A stretch of 64,000 nt of DNA from Halomonas dongshanensis (GTDB lineage Bacteria > Pseudomonadota > Gammaproteobacteria > Pseudomonadales > Halomonadaceae), in the NCBI RefSeq assembly GCF_024790395.1, contig NZ_JAJISC010000001.1, positions 707,686 through 771,685 on the forward strand, written 5' to 3'. Below, in pieces: positions 38,268-47,695 of the stretch; the stretch's first letter is position 1; every line of letters starts with the position of its first letter. Both the position numbers and the translations under genes were made by a program. The notes under the pieces were generated by a model. That model was not told the DNA's origin, searched no databases, and saw nothing but the letters and a program-made list of their open reading frames with translations.

Positions 38268-39034
38268 CGGGCGCTCTCCATGGTGGTCGTTTCGAGCAGT
38301 AGCGTTTGAAGCAGTTGCGCCAGTGTCGCAGGCGCCGAGAGCATGGGGCAGTGGCCGACGCCCGGTAGGCTAAACGTACCTGCGTATTTTTCCGTGGGAG
38401 CACCTAGGTGCATCTCTGCCGCCTCCTTATTGGCCATTGGCTCAGGGCGGATAAAAGGGTCGTGCTGGCCCGTGATACGGTAGATAGGGCAAGGGGCGTG
38501 GTGCAGGCGGTGGGTGTTGTCGAGCTGCTCCAGCCAATCGAGGCCTGCCAATAGCGTTGGCGTATCGGCAGGGGGCGTCGCCCCCATCAGCGTCTTTAGA
38601 CTGTGCCCTACGCGCCGGGGATGCGGCTCGCCCTGGCTTTGCCAGCGAAGAAAGTGGTGCCAGCTGGAAAGAGGGTCGCGCATGAAGGCATCGCGAAAGC
38701 GCGCGAGTGCTTCGGGGGTAACGCCCGAAGGTGTGCAAAAGCGTGGGCCGCATCCGAGCAGTATCAATGCGCTGGGTGGCGGCAGATGATCGAGCAGGGC
38801 GCAGGCGAGAAGCCCGCCAAGCGACCAGCCAACCCAGACGGCATCCGGGCGTAGCGCGGGTGCCATGATCTCGGCCAGTTCTGAAAGGAAGTGGGTAGCG
38901 CAGGCGGGCGTGCTGCCATAGCCGGGCCAGTCGATGGCGGTTACCTCACGGGTTGCGTCCCAGTGCGGTGCCAGCGTTTGCCAGATGCGTTTGTCTACTC
39001 CCCAGCCCGAGAGCAGTAGCACGGCCTCACTCAT
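38264..39034 (-). CDS. bioH: Pimeloyl-ACP methyl ester carboxylesterase
   Basis: Hydrolyses the methyl ester of pimeloyl-ACP, stopping chain growth and releasing the biotin precursor. The 256-residue alpha/beta hydrolase opens EAVLLLSGWGVDKRIW; the nucleophile serine is in WVGWSLGGLLA near residue 80, and the C-terminal PGVGHCPMLSAP holds the histidine. GGGAGG precedes ATG 39034, which overlaps the bioF stop (ATGA). It belongs with bioC, its partner in BioC-BioH type pimelate synthesis. Confidence 0.93.
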   Translation of the reverse strand: MSEAVLLLSGWGVDKRIWQTLAPHWDATREVTAIDWPGYGSTPACATHFLSELAEIMAPALRPDAVWVGWSLGGLLACALLDHLPPPSALILLGCGPRFCTPSGVTPEALARFRDAFMRDPLSSWHHFLRWQSQGEPHPRRVGHSLKTLMGATPPADTPTLLAGLDWLEQLDNTHRLHHAPCPIYRITGQHDPFIRPEPMANKEAAEMHLGAPTEKYAGTFSLPGVGHCPMLSAPATLAQLLQTLLLETTTMESAR

Positions 39035-40173
39035 GCGGCCTCCCGCTGCCAGCAACGCGCAAGGGCCGCGAGAAGACGTTCGATATCGCTACGGCTATGT
39101 CGAGCGCTCAAGGTGATACGCAGGCGCGCCTGCCCTGGCGCCACCGTGGGTGGCCGAATGGCGCCTACCTTTAGCCCTTCTTCCTCCAGTGCCGCCGCCC
39201 AGGCTAGCGTGCGCTGCTCGTCGCCCAACAGCAGCGGCTGAATGGGCGTGGTGGCGTCGGCTAGCGGCAGGCCTATGGTTTGCGCCTCGCGCCGAAACCA
39301 GCATACGTTCTGCCTTAGCCGTTCGCGCCGCTCGGGCTCGCTCTCGACGATGCGAAGCGCCGCTAAGGAGGCCGCTGCCACAGCGGGAGGCTGCGCCGTG
39401 GTGTAGACGTAGCTGCGCGCGAACTGCATCAGATGCTCGATAAGCAAAGCATCGCCCGCCACGAAAGCGCCTCCGGAGCCTAGCGCCTTGCCCAAGGTGC
39501 CCACGAGAATCGGCACGGCGTCGCTATTAAAGCGCGTACCGACGCTGCCGCTGCCGTCGTTTCCCAGTACGCCGAGGCCGTGGGCATCGTCGATCATAAG
39601 CCAAGCTGCATGCTGACGGCTGATCTCGGCAAGCGCTGCTATATCGGCGATATCACCGTCCATGCTAAAGACGCCATCGCTAACGATGAGCTTATGCGTG
39701 GCGCTGCTACGCTCGAGTAAGCGGGTAAGATCGCTCATTGACCCATGGTGGAAGCGGCGCATACGGGCGCCGCTCAGCTGCCCGCCATCGAGCAGTGAGG
39801 CATGGTTGAGCCGATCCTGAAAAATGGCAGTATGCGCATCGGCCAAGGCCTGCAGAACGCCGAGATTGGCCATATAGCCGGTGGAGAAAAGAAGCGCTTT
39901 TTGCCGACCGGTAAAGCGCGCCAACGACTCTTCGAGCTCTTGATGGATGGCAAGATGACCGCTGACGAGGTGCGAAGCGCGTGCGCCGCTGCCAAACCGG
40001 CGCGCAGCCGCTGCTGCGGCCTTCGCCACGCGAGCGTCTGACGCGAGGCCGAGATAGTCGTTGCCGGCGAAATCGAGCGTCACATCCGAATGCACGTGGC
40101 GCTGTCGATTTTGATGCTTTCTACGGCGCCTCTCTTGCGCGTCCATCAAGCGTGCGCGCCAAATCTCAGACAC
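39031..40173 (-). CDS. bioF: 8-amino-7-oxononanoate synthase
   Basis: PLP enzyme condensing pimeloyl-ACP with L-alanine. The 380-residue protein has [13 protein letters not shown] near residue 35, [30 protein letters not shown], and [14 protein letters not shown] with the PLP lysine near 232. GTG 40173 is preferred: GAGGTG precedes it, length then matches E. coli BioF (384), and it overlaps the bioB stop by eight bases, keeping the operon tightly coupled. Longer in-frame starts run into bioB. Confidence 0.93.
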   Translation of the reverse strand: MSEIWRARLMDAQERRRRKHQNRQRHVHSDVTLDFAGNDYLGLASDARVAKAAAAAARRFGSGARASHLVSGHLAIHQELEESLARFTGRQKALLFSTGYMANLGVLQALADAHTAIFQDRLNHASLLDGGQLSGARMRRFHHGSMSDLTRLLERSSATHKLIVSDGVFSMDGDIADIAALAEISRQHAAWLMIDDAHGLGVLGNDGSGSVGTRFNSDAVPILVGTLGKALGSGGAFVAGDALLIEHLMQFARSYVYTTAQPPAVAAASLAALRIVESEPERRERLRQNVCWFRREAQTIGLPLADATTPIQPLLLGDEQRTLAWAAALEEEGLKVGAIRPPTVAPGQARLRITLSARHSRSDIERLLAALARCWQREAA

Positions 40174-41230
40174 CGCCCACCTCAACGGCAAGCTCAGCAA
40201 CGCGTTTGGCGTGCGCGCTGGCCTGAGCAGCCTGCTGCAGGCGGCTGGCCTGATCGGCGTCGCTCTCAACGCTGTCGCGGCGTTCGGGGTGCAGGCCGAG
40301 TTTGGCGAACAGCGCGCGGTCGCGTTCGGCCTGAGGGTTGCCGGTAGTCAGCAGCTTGTCGCCGTAGAAGATCGAGTTGGCGCCGGCGAGAAAGGCGAGC
40401 GCCTGGGTCGATTCGCTCATCTGTTCGCGCCCGGCCGAAAGGCGCACGTGGCTTTGCGGCATCAGGATGCGGGCTACAGCGATGGCGCGAACGAATTCGA
40501 GCGGGTCGAGATCGTCGACGTTTTCAAGCGGTGTGCCCGGCACCTTGACCAGCATATTGATGGGCACCGACTCGGGATGCGGCGAAAGGCGGGTGAGCTG
40601 CTGAAGCAGGGTGCTGCGGTCGCGCGGATTTTCACCCATGCCGAGGATGCCGCCCGAGCACACCTTCATGCCCGCCTCGCGCACGTGGCCCAGGGTCTTC
40701 AAGCGGTCGCTGTAGCTGCGCGTGGTAATGATATCGGCGTAGAACTCGGGCGAGGTGTCGAGGTTATGGTTGTAATAGTCGAGCCCTGCCGTGGCCAGTC
40801 GTTTGGCCTGCTCCCCATCCACCATCCCCAGCGTCATGCAGGTCTCGAGCCCTAGCGCCTTGACCCGGCGTACCATCTCTTCGACCACGAGCAGGTCCTT
40901 GTCGCGTGGGCTGCGCCAGGCGGCGCCCATACAAAATCGACTGGCGCCCGCTTGCTTGGCCGCTTCGGCCTGGGCCACCACTTTGTCGATCTCCATCAGC
41001 TTCTCTTTGGGTAGATCGGTGTTGTAGTGCCCTGACTGCGGGCAGTACTTGCAGTCCTCCGGGCAGGCGCCGGTTTTGATTGAAAGCAGGGTCGAAACCT
41101 GTACGGCATTGGCGTCGAAATGCGCCCGGTGCACCTGCTGCGCTTTAAACAGCAGGTCATTGAACGGCAAAGCAAAAAGCGCATCGATCTCGTCGAGCGT
41201 CCAGTCGTGGCGCGCGGTCACTGAAGTCAT
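40166..41230 (-). CDS. bioB: Biotin synthase
   Basis: Radical SAM enzyme inserting sulphur into dethiobiotin. The 354-residue protein has the CxxxCxxC cluster motif at Cys56, Cys60 and Cys63 ([14 protein letters not shown]), followed by [10 protein letters not shown], the [13 protein letters not shown] stretch and conserved cysteines for the second cluster. ATG 41230 follows AAGGT; ATGs at 41248 and 41263 are in frame and less supported. It heads the biotin operon just downstream of the BirA-type operator. Confidence 0.97.
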   Translation of the reverse strand: MTSVTARHDWTLDEIDALFALPFNDLLFKAQQVHRAHFDANAVQVSTLLSIKTGACPEDCKYCPQSGHYNTDLPKEKLMEIDKVVAQAEAAKQAGASRFCMGAAWRSPRDKDLLVVEEMVRRVKALGLETCMTLGMVDGEQAKRLATAGLDYYNHNLDTSPEFYADIITTRSYSDRLKTLGHVREAGMKVCSGGILGMGENPRDRSTLLQQLTRLSPHPESVPINMLVKVPGTPLENVDDLDPLEFVRAIAVARILMPQSHVRLSAGREQMSESTQALAFLAGANSIFYGDKLLTTGNPQAERDRALFAKLGLHPERRDSVESDADQASRLQQAAQASAHAKRVAELAVEVGGV

Positions 41231-41285
41231 GGTCAACCTTAAATGCATTATTAGTTGACGCAACTTTAGAAGGCCCAGTCAAACG

Positions 41286-41317
41286 ATGTCAACCTGGTTT
41301 TGTTTTATGGTTTACAT
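41286..41317. promoter_or_regulatory. BirA biotin operator
   Basis: ATGTCAACC and GGTTTACAT are separated by 14 bases, close to the proteobacterial BirA consensus TTGTAAACC-N14/15-GGTTTACAA: seven of nine and eight of nine matches. It lies 56 bases upstream of bioB, between bioB and the divergent DTW gene. Repression of the biotin operon when BirA is loaded with biotinyl-AMP is expected; birA itself is not in the window. Confidence 0.85.
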
Positions 41318-41382
41318 TGTCCGGTGTATCTACTCCCGTGACTGCTTTATACTCGCCGCCCTGCCAACCCTGCGGAGCTTTT

Positions 41383-42126
41383 ATGCCTCACTCTGACGAT
41401 GCGTTCGACCACGATCCCGCCACCGGCCATCCGCGTCCAGCGCGGCGCGAGTTCAAGGCGCGCGGAAGCTTCGTCGAGCGCTGCCCGGGGTGCAATCTTC
41501 CGGTGCTCAACTGTCTTTGCCCCTTTAAAACCACCGCGCAGAGCGAAGCCGAGGTGTGGCTGATCACCCACCCGCTGGAGCATCTGAAACCAACCAACAC
41601 GGGTCGTTTGATCGTCGACGTGCTACCGGCGTCAAAGGTATTCACTTGGTACCGCACCGCGCCGGACGACACGCTGCTGGCGCTATTGAACGATGAGCGC
41701 TATGCGCCTTTCGTGATTTTTCCTGATGACCAGCCGGACTATGCGGACCGCGTGGTAGGAGGGGAGGCGGTTGAGGAGGCTAAGCGTGAGGGCAAGACGC
41801 CGGTTTATATTCTGCTCGACGGCACCTGGCGTCAGGCGCGGCGCATTTTCCGCAAGAGTGCCTATCTGGATAGCTTGCCGGTACTGCCGCTGCACACCAC
41901 CCGCGAGACGCGCTATCGCTTGCGTAAGCCCGCCTCCAAAGCGCATCTGTGCACGGCCGAGGTGGCCGTCGAGCTACTGCGCGCGGGAGGGGATACTACC
42001 GCCGCCGAGGTGCTCGACGACTACTTCGACGCCTTTAACGAAAGCTACGCCGCTAGCCGCTTCTACGCCAAGATCGACTCGCCGAGCCCTGCCATGCAGC
42101 GCCTGCTCGACCGCCAAAAGGCATAA
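41383..42126 (+). CDS. DTW-domain tRNA-uridine aminocarboxypropyltransferase
   Basis: A 247-residue DTW protein (SPOUT-like family, e.g. E. coli TapT/YfiP) expected to make acp3U in tRNA from S-adenosylmethionine. The ERCPGCNLPVLNCLCPF cysteine motif is at about 28-45 and the family signature LLDGTWRQARRIFRK near 155; YRLRKPASKAHLCTAEVA is the C-terminal motif. ATG 41383 follows GGAG; an upstream in-frame ATG at 41317 would overlap the BirA site. Its divergence from bioB seems unrelated to biotin. Confidence 0.85.
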   Translation: MPHSDDAFDHDPATGHPRPARREFKARGSFVERCPGCNLPVLNCLCPFKTTAQSEAEVWLITHPLEHLKPTNTGRLIVDVLPASKVFTWYRTAPDDTLLALLNDERYAPFVIFPDDQPDYADRVVGGEAVEEAKREGKTPVYILLDGTWRQARRIFRKSAYLDSLPVLPLHTTRETRYRLRKPASKAHLCTAEVAVELLRAGGDTTAAEVLDDYFDAFNESYAASRFYAKIDSPSPAMQRLLDRQKA

Positions 42127-42159
42127 CACTGCTTGGTCGCGATGCTATCGAACCTATCG

Positions 42160-43065
42160 TTATGCGTCGCGACCGGGTAGCCAGCGCAGTAGCACCTTGC
42201 GCACCCAGTACCAGCGGTTGATCAGTAGCGCCATGAAGATGAGCCCGCAGCCTGCAAGCTGTAGCGGCGTCATGGTTTCCTTGAACCACCATGCGGCTAA
42301 GAGCGCCGTCCAGACCGCTTCGAGCATCAGAATCACCGAGGCGTGGCTTGGCGTGGTCATGCCCTGCGCCTTGATCTGAATGAAGTAGCGTAAGGCGCTG
42401 GAGAGCAGCACGCTGGCCATGAACCAGCTCAGCACCGTCGTGCTAAGCGCCACGGGCTGCCGCTCGATGACAAACGAGAGCAGCGTAAGCACGATACCCA
42501 CACCGAGCAGCTGCAGCGTGGTGAGCGGCAGCGCGGGTACGTGGCGTACGACCCGCGTATTGACGTTGATCAGAAAGGCGAAGCAGAGCGCGGCCATGAT
42601 CATGAACACTTGGCTCTGCTCGACGCGAAAGCCCGCATTGAGCGATAGCAGCACAAAGCCGAGTAGCGCCACCGGCAGCGCCACCCAGGTAGAACGTGGG
42701 GGGCGGTCGCCGAACAGCAGGCGCGCCACCACCGGCACCAGCAAAATGCCCAAGCTATTGATGAAGGCGCTTTCACCCAGGTGGTGGGAGTAGCTTAGTC
42801 CTACGATCCAAAAGCCGATGGCGGCGCTGAACAAGAGCCCCACGAAGAAGCCTCGGCGGATACGCCGTGCGGGCATCTGGGTGAGCGTGGGCCAAGCGAA
42901 ACCAAGCAGAATCAGCCCCGCCATGAGAAAGCGCGTGCCGATGAACAGCAGCGGCGGCATGCCCGCCAGCGCTTCTTTAGAGAAGATCCACCCGGCGGCC
43001 GCCATTAGCGTGACGCCCAAAAGCAGGGCGTCCGCCTGCCAGGGCGCGCGCTGAATGGTTCTCAC
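42160..43065 (-). CDS. DMT/EamA-family permease
   Basis: A 301-residue inner-membrane protein with ten predicted helices arranged as two EamA repeats (first about 10-135, second 150-290). AAGWIFSKEALAGMPPLLF is the first-repeat entry motif. The GTG at 43065 overlaps the traB-like stop (GTGA), so coupled translation supports it; an upstream frame extension has no family resemblance. Substrate (metabolite efflux) cannot be told. Confidence 0.82.
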   Translation of the reverse strand: MRTIQRAPWQADALLLGVTLMAAAGWIFSKEALAGMPPLLFIGTRFLMAGLILLGFAWPTLTQMPARRIRRGFFVGLLFSAAIGFWIVGLSYSHHLGESAFINSLGILLVPVVARLLFGDRPPRSTWVALPVALLGFVLLSLNAGFRVEQSQVFMIMAALCFAFLINVNTRVVRHVPALPLTTLQLLGVGIVLTLLSFVIERQPVALSTTVLSWFMASVLLSSALRYFIQIKAQGMTTPSHASVILMLEAVWTALLAAWWFKETMTPLQLAGCGLIFMALLINRWYWVRKVLLRWLPGRDA

Positions 43066-44309
43066 GCGGCACCGCCAAATAGCGCGCCAGCAATGCGAAA
43101 GCCTGCCACCCAGGTGCCCACGGCCGAGCCGATGGTGGCGAGCAAGAACACCAGCAGCGTGCGTGATACGCGGTTTTTCCACCAGCCACGCCACTGGGTC
43201 ACGTCACGGCGCAGGTTGGAGAAGTCACGCACCTTGGGCTTGCGCAGGTAGAGTTCCACACCTGCGGCAACGAATCCTGCACCGATGGTAGGGTTGAGCG
43301 AGGTGAGAGGCGCGGCGAAGAAGGTAGCGATGACGGTGCCTGGATGGGCGAGGGCGATGATGGTCGCGCCGCCCGACAAGATACCATTGATCAAGAACCA
43401 CTCGATGATCAGCTGCCAGCCGAGTTGGTTATCGCGCGAGAAGCCGATGGCAAAGCCGGTGATGACCAGTGCCGTGATCGCCCAGGGTAGTATCTTCCAA
43501 AGCTTCGAGGGCGGCGGTGTGGCTTCGAGCTCGGCAACTTCGGTTGCGGGTGTTTCGGGAAGCGGCGCGCTCAAATGCTCGCCGGTGCCTTTGAGGTGCC
43601 CAGCACCTAGCACCACCAGCACGTGACGATAGCGTCCTGGAGGCGCGTCTTGGGCTAGGCGCAGCGCCATGTATCGGTCGCGTTCGCGAATCAAGGGGGT
43701 GTATAGCGTTTCGGATTCGGTGGCGAACTCGCTGAAGGTGGCCTCCAGAATGTCCCCCTCCTTGAGCTTTTCGATCTCCTCCTTGGAGACGTCCTGGCGC
43801 GACAGCACGCTGCCAACGAGCCCCGAAAAGAGCGAGAAGCGCTGCCACCATGGCACGTTGCGATAGATACGCTTGAGCGTGATGCCCACGTCGCGGTCGA
43901 CCAGCAGCAGCGGCAGCTCCCGAGTGGCCGCTTCTTCGACGGCTGCGCGCATTTCGGCGCCCGGCTGAATGCCCGACTGCTCGGCGATGCGCTGCTGGAA
44001 AGCGCCCAACGCCAAGCTTGCCGCGACCATTCCTGCTTTGCCCTGCTTAAAGATCTGGAACAGGTCTTGATCGTTGAGGGCATCGGGGTTGGTCATACTT
44101 TGATGACGTGCATCGCAGAGCTCGATGGCGACGGCATCGAAGGCGCCGGTAGCTAGCAGCGCACGCACGTCATCGGCGCTTTCGGCCGACACGTGAGCGG
44201 TGCCCAGCAGGGTGTAGCGCGTCTCGCCCACGCTAAGCGTCTGGCGTGGCCCGCTGGTGGCGGGCAGCGACGCATCAAGCTTAAGCGCCATCACTTCGTC
44301 TTGGTTCAT
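43062..44309 (-). CDS. TraB/PrgY-family membrane protein
   Basis: A 415-residue protein. The N-terminal TraB domain has TLLGTAHVSAESADDV near residue 30, FDAVAIELCDAR near 57 and VLGAGHLKG near 235, and the C-terminal third has four membrane segments. PrgY of Enterococcus binds peptide pheromone, and other members resemble inner-membrane proteases; the bacterial role here is unknown. Three tandem 15-base repeats lie directly before its ATG. It heads the traB-eamA pair. Confidence 0.85.
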   Translation of the reverse strand: MNQDEVMALKLDASLPATSGPRQTLSVGETRYTLLGTAHVSAESADDVRALLATGAFDAVAIELCDARHQSMTNPDALNDQDLFQIFKQGKAGMVAASLALGAFQQRIAEQSGIQPGAEMRAAVEEAATRELPLLLVDRDVGITLKRIYRNVPWWQRFSLFSGLVGSVLSRQDVSKEEIEKLKEGDILEATFSEFATESETLYTPLIRERDRYMALRLAQDAPPGRYRHVLVVLGAGHLKGTGEHLSAPLPETPATEVAELEATPPPSKLWKILPWAITALVITGFAIGFSRDNQLGWQLIIEWFLINGILSGGATIIALAHPGTVIATFFAAPLTSLNPTIGAGFVAAGVELYLRKPKVRDFSNLRRDVTQWRGWWKNRVSRTLLVFLLATIGSAVGTWVAGFRIAGALFGGAA

Positions 44310-44311
44310 CG

Positions 44312-44356
44312 ATAGTTCTCTTAAAAATAGTGCTCTTGAAAATAGTTCTTTTGAAA
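44312..44356 (-). repeat. Three tandem 15-bp repeats in the leader of the traB-like gene
   Basis: On the plus strand the units are ATAGTTCTCTTAAAA, ATAGTGCTCTTGAAA and ATAGTTCTTTTGAAA. On the coding strand each unit ends AAGAGAACTAT-like and the last is directly followed by CG and the ATG, so each carries a possible AAGAG ribosome site. Confidence 0.85.
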
Positions 44357-44427
44357 AGCGCAGATAGAAACGGTTTTGAGACAGGTTGTTGATACAGAGT
44401 GTTGAGACAAATGTGTATGGCGGGCGA

Positions 44428-45879
44428 TCAATGGCGCCAGAAGGCGGGGGTAAACAGCACGAGAACGGTGAAAATCTCGAGTCGTCCCATCAGCATGGCG
44501 ACGACGAGAATCCACTTGGCCATCCCCGGCATATCGCCGTAGTGGCTGCTGGCCTCGCCCAGCGCCGGGCCCAGGTTGTTGAGCGCCGAGCCCACGCTCG
44601 ACCACGCGGTAATCTGGTCCACCCCGGTCGCCATCATGCCCACCAGCATAAGGAAGAACAGTAGAACATAGACCGAGAAAAAGCCCCATACCGCCTGGGC
44701 GATGCGATCGGGCACGCTGACCTTGCCAATCTTGACCGCAATCACCGCGTTGGGATGGATCAAACGCATGATTTCACGCATCCCCTGCTTCACGATCAGC
44801 AGGATACGGATTACCTTCATCCCGCCCCCGGTCGAGCCGCTGCACCCACCCACGAACGCGGCGACGAAGAGCAGAAAGGGCAGCGCCCCCGGCCAGCCAG
44901 AGAAGTCGGCCACTGAGAAACCGGCGGTGGTGGCCACCGAGACTACCTCGAAAAGGGCATGGCGCAGACCGTGAAGCGTGGTCTGATAGGTGCTGGTGGC
45001 CATCAGTGCAATGAGCGTGATCGCCACCAAGGCAAGCAGGAAGAGCATCAAAAAGCGCGCTTCGGGGTCTTGAAAGTAGTGCAGCAGGCGCTTTTCGCGC
45101 CAGGCGATGAAGTGCAGGCTGAAACTAAAGGCCGAGACCAGCATGAAACCTACGCAGATCAGCTCGATGGCCGCGCTGTTGAAGTAGCCGATGCTGGCGT
45201 CGTAGGTGGAAAAACCGCCTAGCGCCACGGTCGAAAAGCTATGGCCCAGGGCATCGAACCAGTTCATGCCCGCGAGCAGGTAGGCCACCATGCAGGCGAA
45301 GGTCAGGGTAGCGTAGATGTACCACAGCGCCTTGGCCGTTTCGGTGATGCGCGGGGTGAGCTTGGAATCCTTGAGTGGGCCAGGGATTTCGGTGCGGTAG
45401 AGCGCCATGCCGCCAACGCCGAGGGTCGGCAAGATGGCCACGGCAAGTACCACGATCCCCATGCCGCCAAGCCACTGCAACTGCTGGCGGTAATAGAGGA
45501 TCGATTTGGGCAAAAAATCGATGCCGGTGATCACCGTTGCCCCGGTGGTGGTTAGCCCCGAAAAGGACTCGAAGACCGCATCGGTGATCGACAGTGACGC
45601 CTCGCCAAAGAGCATGAAAGGAAGCGAGCCAAATAGCGCCAGTACCGTCCAGAACATCGCGGCGATGAGAAAGCCATCGCGAATGCGCAGCTCCTTGCGC
45701 TCGCGGCGGTTGGGCAGATAGAGCGCAAGCCCGGTGAGCACGGTGATGGCGATGCCTGACGCAAAGGCGCTCCAGACGCCGTCGCGAAACCAGAGCGATA
45801 CCAAAATGGGAGGCAGCATGGTGAGGCTGAACAGCATCAGCAATAGCCCCAGTATGCGCAGAATGACCCGCAAGCTCAT
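44428..45879 (-). CDS. trkH: Trk system potassium uptake protein TrkH
   Basis: The transmembrane subunit of the Trk potassium importer, vital for osmotic adjustment in halophiles. The 483-residue protein has the four pore loops in order: GLTTTGATVITG near residue 108, VALGGFSTYD near 218, VATTAGFSVADF near 312 and GSALNNLGPALGE near 430. It lies 73 bases downstream of trkA on the same strand, forming a trkAH unit, and encodes both channel and regulator together. Confidence 0.94.
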   Translation of the reverse strand: MSLRVILRILGLLLMLFSLTMLPPILVSLWFRDGVWSAFASGIAITVLTGLALYLPNRRERKELRIRDGFLIAAMFWTVLALFGSLPFMLFGEASLSITDAVFESFSGLTTTGATVITGIDFLPKSILYYRQQLQWLGGMGIVVLAVAILPTLGVGGMALYRTEIPGPLKDSKLTPRITETAKALWYIYATLTFACMVAYLLAGMNWFDALGHSFSTVALGGFSTYDASIGYFNSAAIELICVGFMLVSAFSFSLHFIAWREKRLLHYFQDPEARFLMLFLLALVAITLIALMATSTYQTTLHGLRHALFEVVSVATTAGFSVADFSGWPGALPFLLFVAAFVGGCSGSTGGGMKVIRILLIVKQGMREIMRLIHPNAVIAVKIGKVSVPDRIAQAVWGFFSVYVLLFFLMLVGMMATGVDQITAWSSVGSALNNLGPALGEASSHYGDMPGMAKWILVVAMLMGRLEIFTVLVLFTPAFWRH

Positions 45880-45952
45880 GGTGAGCGCTTACTCCTCAAG
45901 ACCGAAATACGTCGGCATGCCTAACGTGATGTTGTCTAACGCTCTGTGTTAT

Positions 45953-47326
45953 CTAGAAAAAGCTCAGGCCGACCTGGAATAGACGCTCGACGTCACGAAT
46001 ACGCCGCTTGTCGATGACGAACAGGATGACGTGGTCACCGCTCTCCACCAGCAAATCGCTATGGGCGACCATGACCTCTTTGCCGCGTACGAGGGCGCCG
46101 ATGGTGGTGCCTTCGGGCAGATCGATCTCAGCAATCGTACGCCCCACCACGCGGGAAGATTGCTTGTCGCCGTGGGCGATCGCCTCGATGGCTTCCGCTG
46201 CACCCCGGCGCAGCGAGTGGACGTTGACGATGTCGCCGCGGCGCACGTGGGTCAAAAGGCTACCGATGGTCGCCTGCTGGGGCGAGATGGCGATATCGAT
46301 CTCGCCGCCCTGGACCAAATCGACGTAGGCGGCGTTGTTGATCAGCGTCAATACCTTCTTGGCTCCCAAACGCTTGGCCAGCAGCGACGACATGATATTG
46401 ACCTCGTCGTCGTTGGTTAGCGCGCAGAAGATATCGCACTCCTCGATGTTCTCCTCTTCGAGCAGGCGCTTGCTGGTCGCGCTGCCGTGCAGCACTACGG
46501 TGCGGTCGAGTTTTTCCGAAAGCGCGGTGCAGCGCTCTAGGCTGTGCTCGATGATCTTGACCTGATGGTTGTGTTCGAGCTGCTCGGCGAGGCGCTCGCC
46601 GATATTACCGCCACCGGCAATGACCACGCGGCGAAAGTTACGCTCGACCCGGCGCAGCTCGCTCATCACTGCGCGAATGTCGCGCCGGGCGGCGATGAAG
46701 AAGACCTCGTCATCGGCCTCGATGATGGTATCGCCACGCGGGATGATCGGCCGATTACGCCGATAGATCGCCGCCACGCGGGTGTCCACATTGGGCATGT
46801 GGCGGCGCAGAAAGGCCAAGTCCTGGCCCACCAGCGGGCCGCCGTAAAACGCCTTGACCGCCACGAGCTGCACCAGACCACCGGCGAACTCCAGCACCTG
46901 CAGGGCGCCGGGGTACTCGATCAAGCGGCGAACGTGATCGGTGACCACCTGCTCGGGGCTGATCAAGACGTCGATGGGCACCGCTTCGTGGGCGAAGAGC
47001 CCTTTGCGGGTGAGGTAGGCGGTAGCACGAACGCGGGCAATCTTGGTCGGCGTGCGAAACAGGGTGTGGGCGACCTGGCAGGCGATCATGTTGACTTCGT
47101 CAGAGTTGGTCACCGCGATCAGCATGTCGGCATCTTCGCACCCGGCTTGGCGCAGCACGATGGGGTAGGAGCCTGCGCCGGTAATGGTGCGAATGTCGAG
47201 CTTTGTGTGCAGTTCGCGCAGCTTGTTGGCGTCTGGGTCGACGACGGTGATGTCGTTTTCCTCGCGAGCCAAGTGCTCAGCGAGGGTGCCGCCGACCTGA
47301 CCGGCGCCGAGTATGATGATTTTCAT
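45953..47326 (-). CDS. trkA: Trk system potassium uptake regulator TrkA
   Basis: NAD(H)-binding gating subunit of the Trk importer. The 457-residue protein carries two tandem RCK units: [18 protein letters not shown] at the N terminus and [18 protein letters not shown] near residue 230 are the two Rossmann glycine motifs, each followed by an RCK_C domain (the second near 370-455). It follows rsmB and dodecin on the same strand, as in the def-fmt-rsmB-trkA cluster of gammaproteobacteria. Confidence 0.96.
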   Translation of the reverse strand: MKIIILGAGQVGGTLAEHLAREENDITVVDPDANKLRELHTKLDIRTITGAGSYPIVLRQAGCEDADMLIAVTNSDEVNMIACQVAHTLFRTPTKIARVRATAYLTRKGLFAHEAVPIDVLISPEQVVTDHVRRLIEYPGALQVLEFAGGLVQLVAVKAFYGGPLVGQDLAFLRRHMPNVDTRVAAIYRRNRPIIPRGDTIIEADDEVFFIAARRDIRAVMSELRRVERNFRRVVIAGGGNIGERLAEQLEHNHQVKIIEHSLERCTALSEKLDRTVVLHGSATSKRLLEEENIEECDIFCALTNDDEVNIMSSLLAKRLGAKKVLTLINNAAYVDLVQGGEIDIAISPQQATIGSLLTHVRRGDIVNVHSLRRGAAEAIEAIAHGDKQSSRVVGRTIAEIDLPEGTTIGALVRGKEVMVAHSDLLVESGDHVILFVIDKRRIRDVERLFQVGLSFF

Positions 47327-47422
47327 TGCGAGACGTCGCTTCGTTCACGGTTCACGCGCAGTCGCTGCGCTGCAATAAAGACGGCGGCCAGTGTAAACCA
47401 GCCGCCGTTGAAAAGCAGTCGA

Positions 47423-47629
47423 TCAATCGAGGGTGAAGCCCACCTTCAGCGTAACCTGCCAGTGCGCCACCTGATTGTTCTCGATATGCCCACGGGTATC
47501 GGTGACCTCGAACCAGCGCATGGCATGGATGCTCTCGCTCGCCTTGGCGATGGCGTTGCGAATGGCATCCTCGACGCTGGTTTCGGAAGATCCGGTGATT
47601 TCGACGTGCTTATACGTGTTCATGCTCAT
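47423..47629 (-). CDS. Dodecin flavin-binding protein
   Basis: A 68-residue dodecamer-forming protein that sequesters riboflavin/FMN. The characteristic sequence includes [18 protein letters not shown], then [19 protein letters not shown] with the flavin-stacking tryptophan, and [28 protein letters not shown] precedes ATG 47629. It sits between rsmB and trkA in a row of unrelated housekeeping genes. Confidence 0.95.
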   Translation of the reverse strand: MSMNTYKHVEITGSSETSVEDAIRNAIAKASESIHAMRWFEVTDTRGHIENNQVAHWQVTLKVGFTLD

Positions 47630-47695
47630 CGTTAAAGCTCCTTCCATGTCGTCAATGATATCGTCAGTGGGCGCTCATCATGCCGTACGGCTTTT

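Noticed and set aside
42160..43194. A longer start for the EamA permease at 43194
   Set aside because: The added 43 residues are antisense-like over traB, with no family resemblance; the GTGA overlap start is better.
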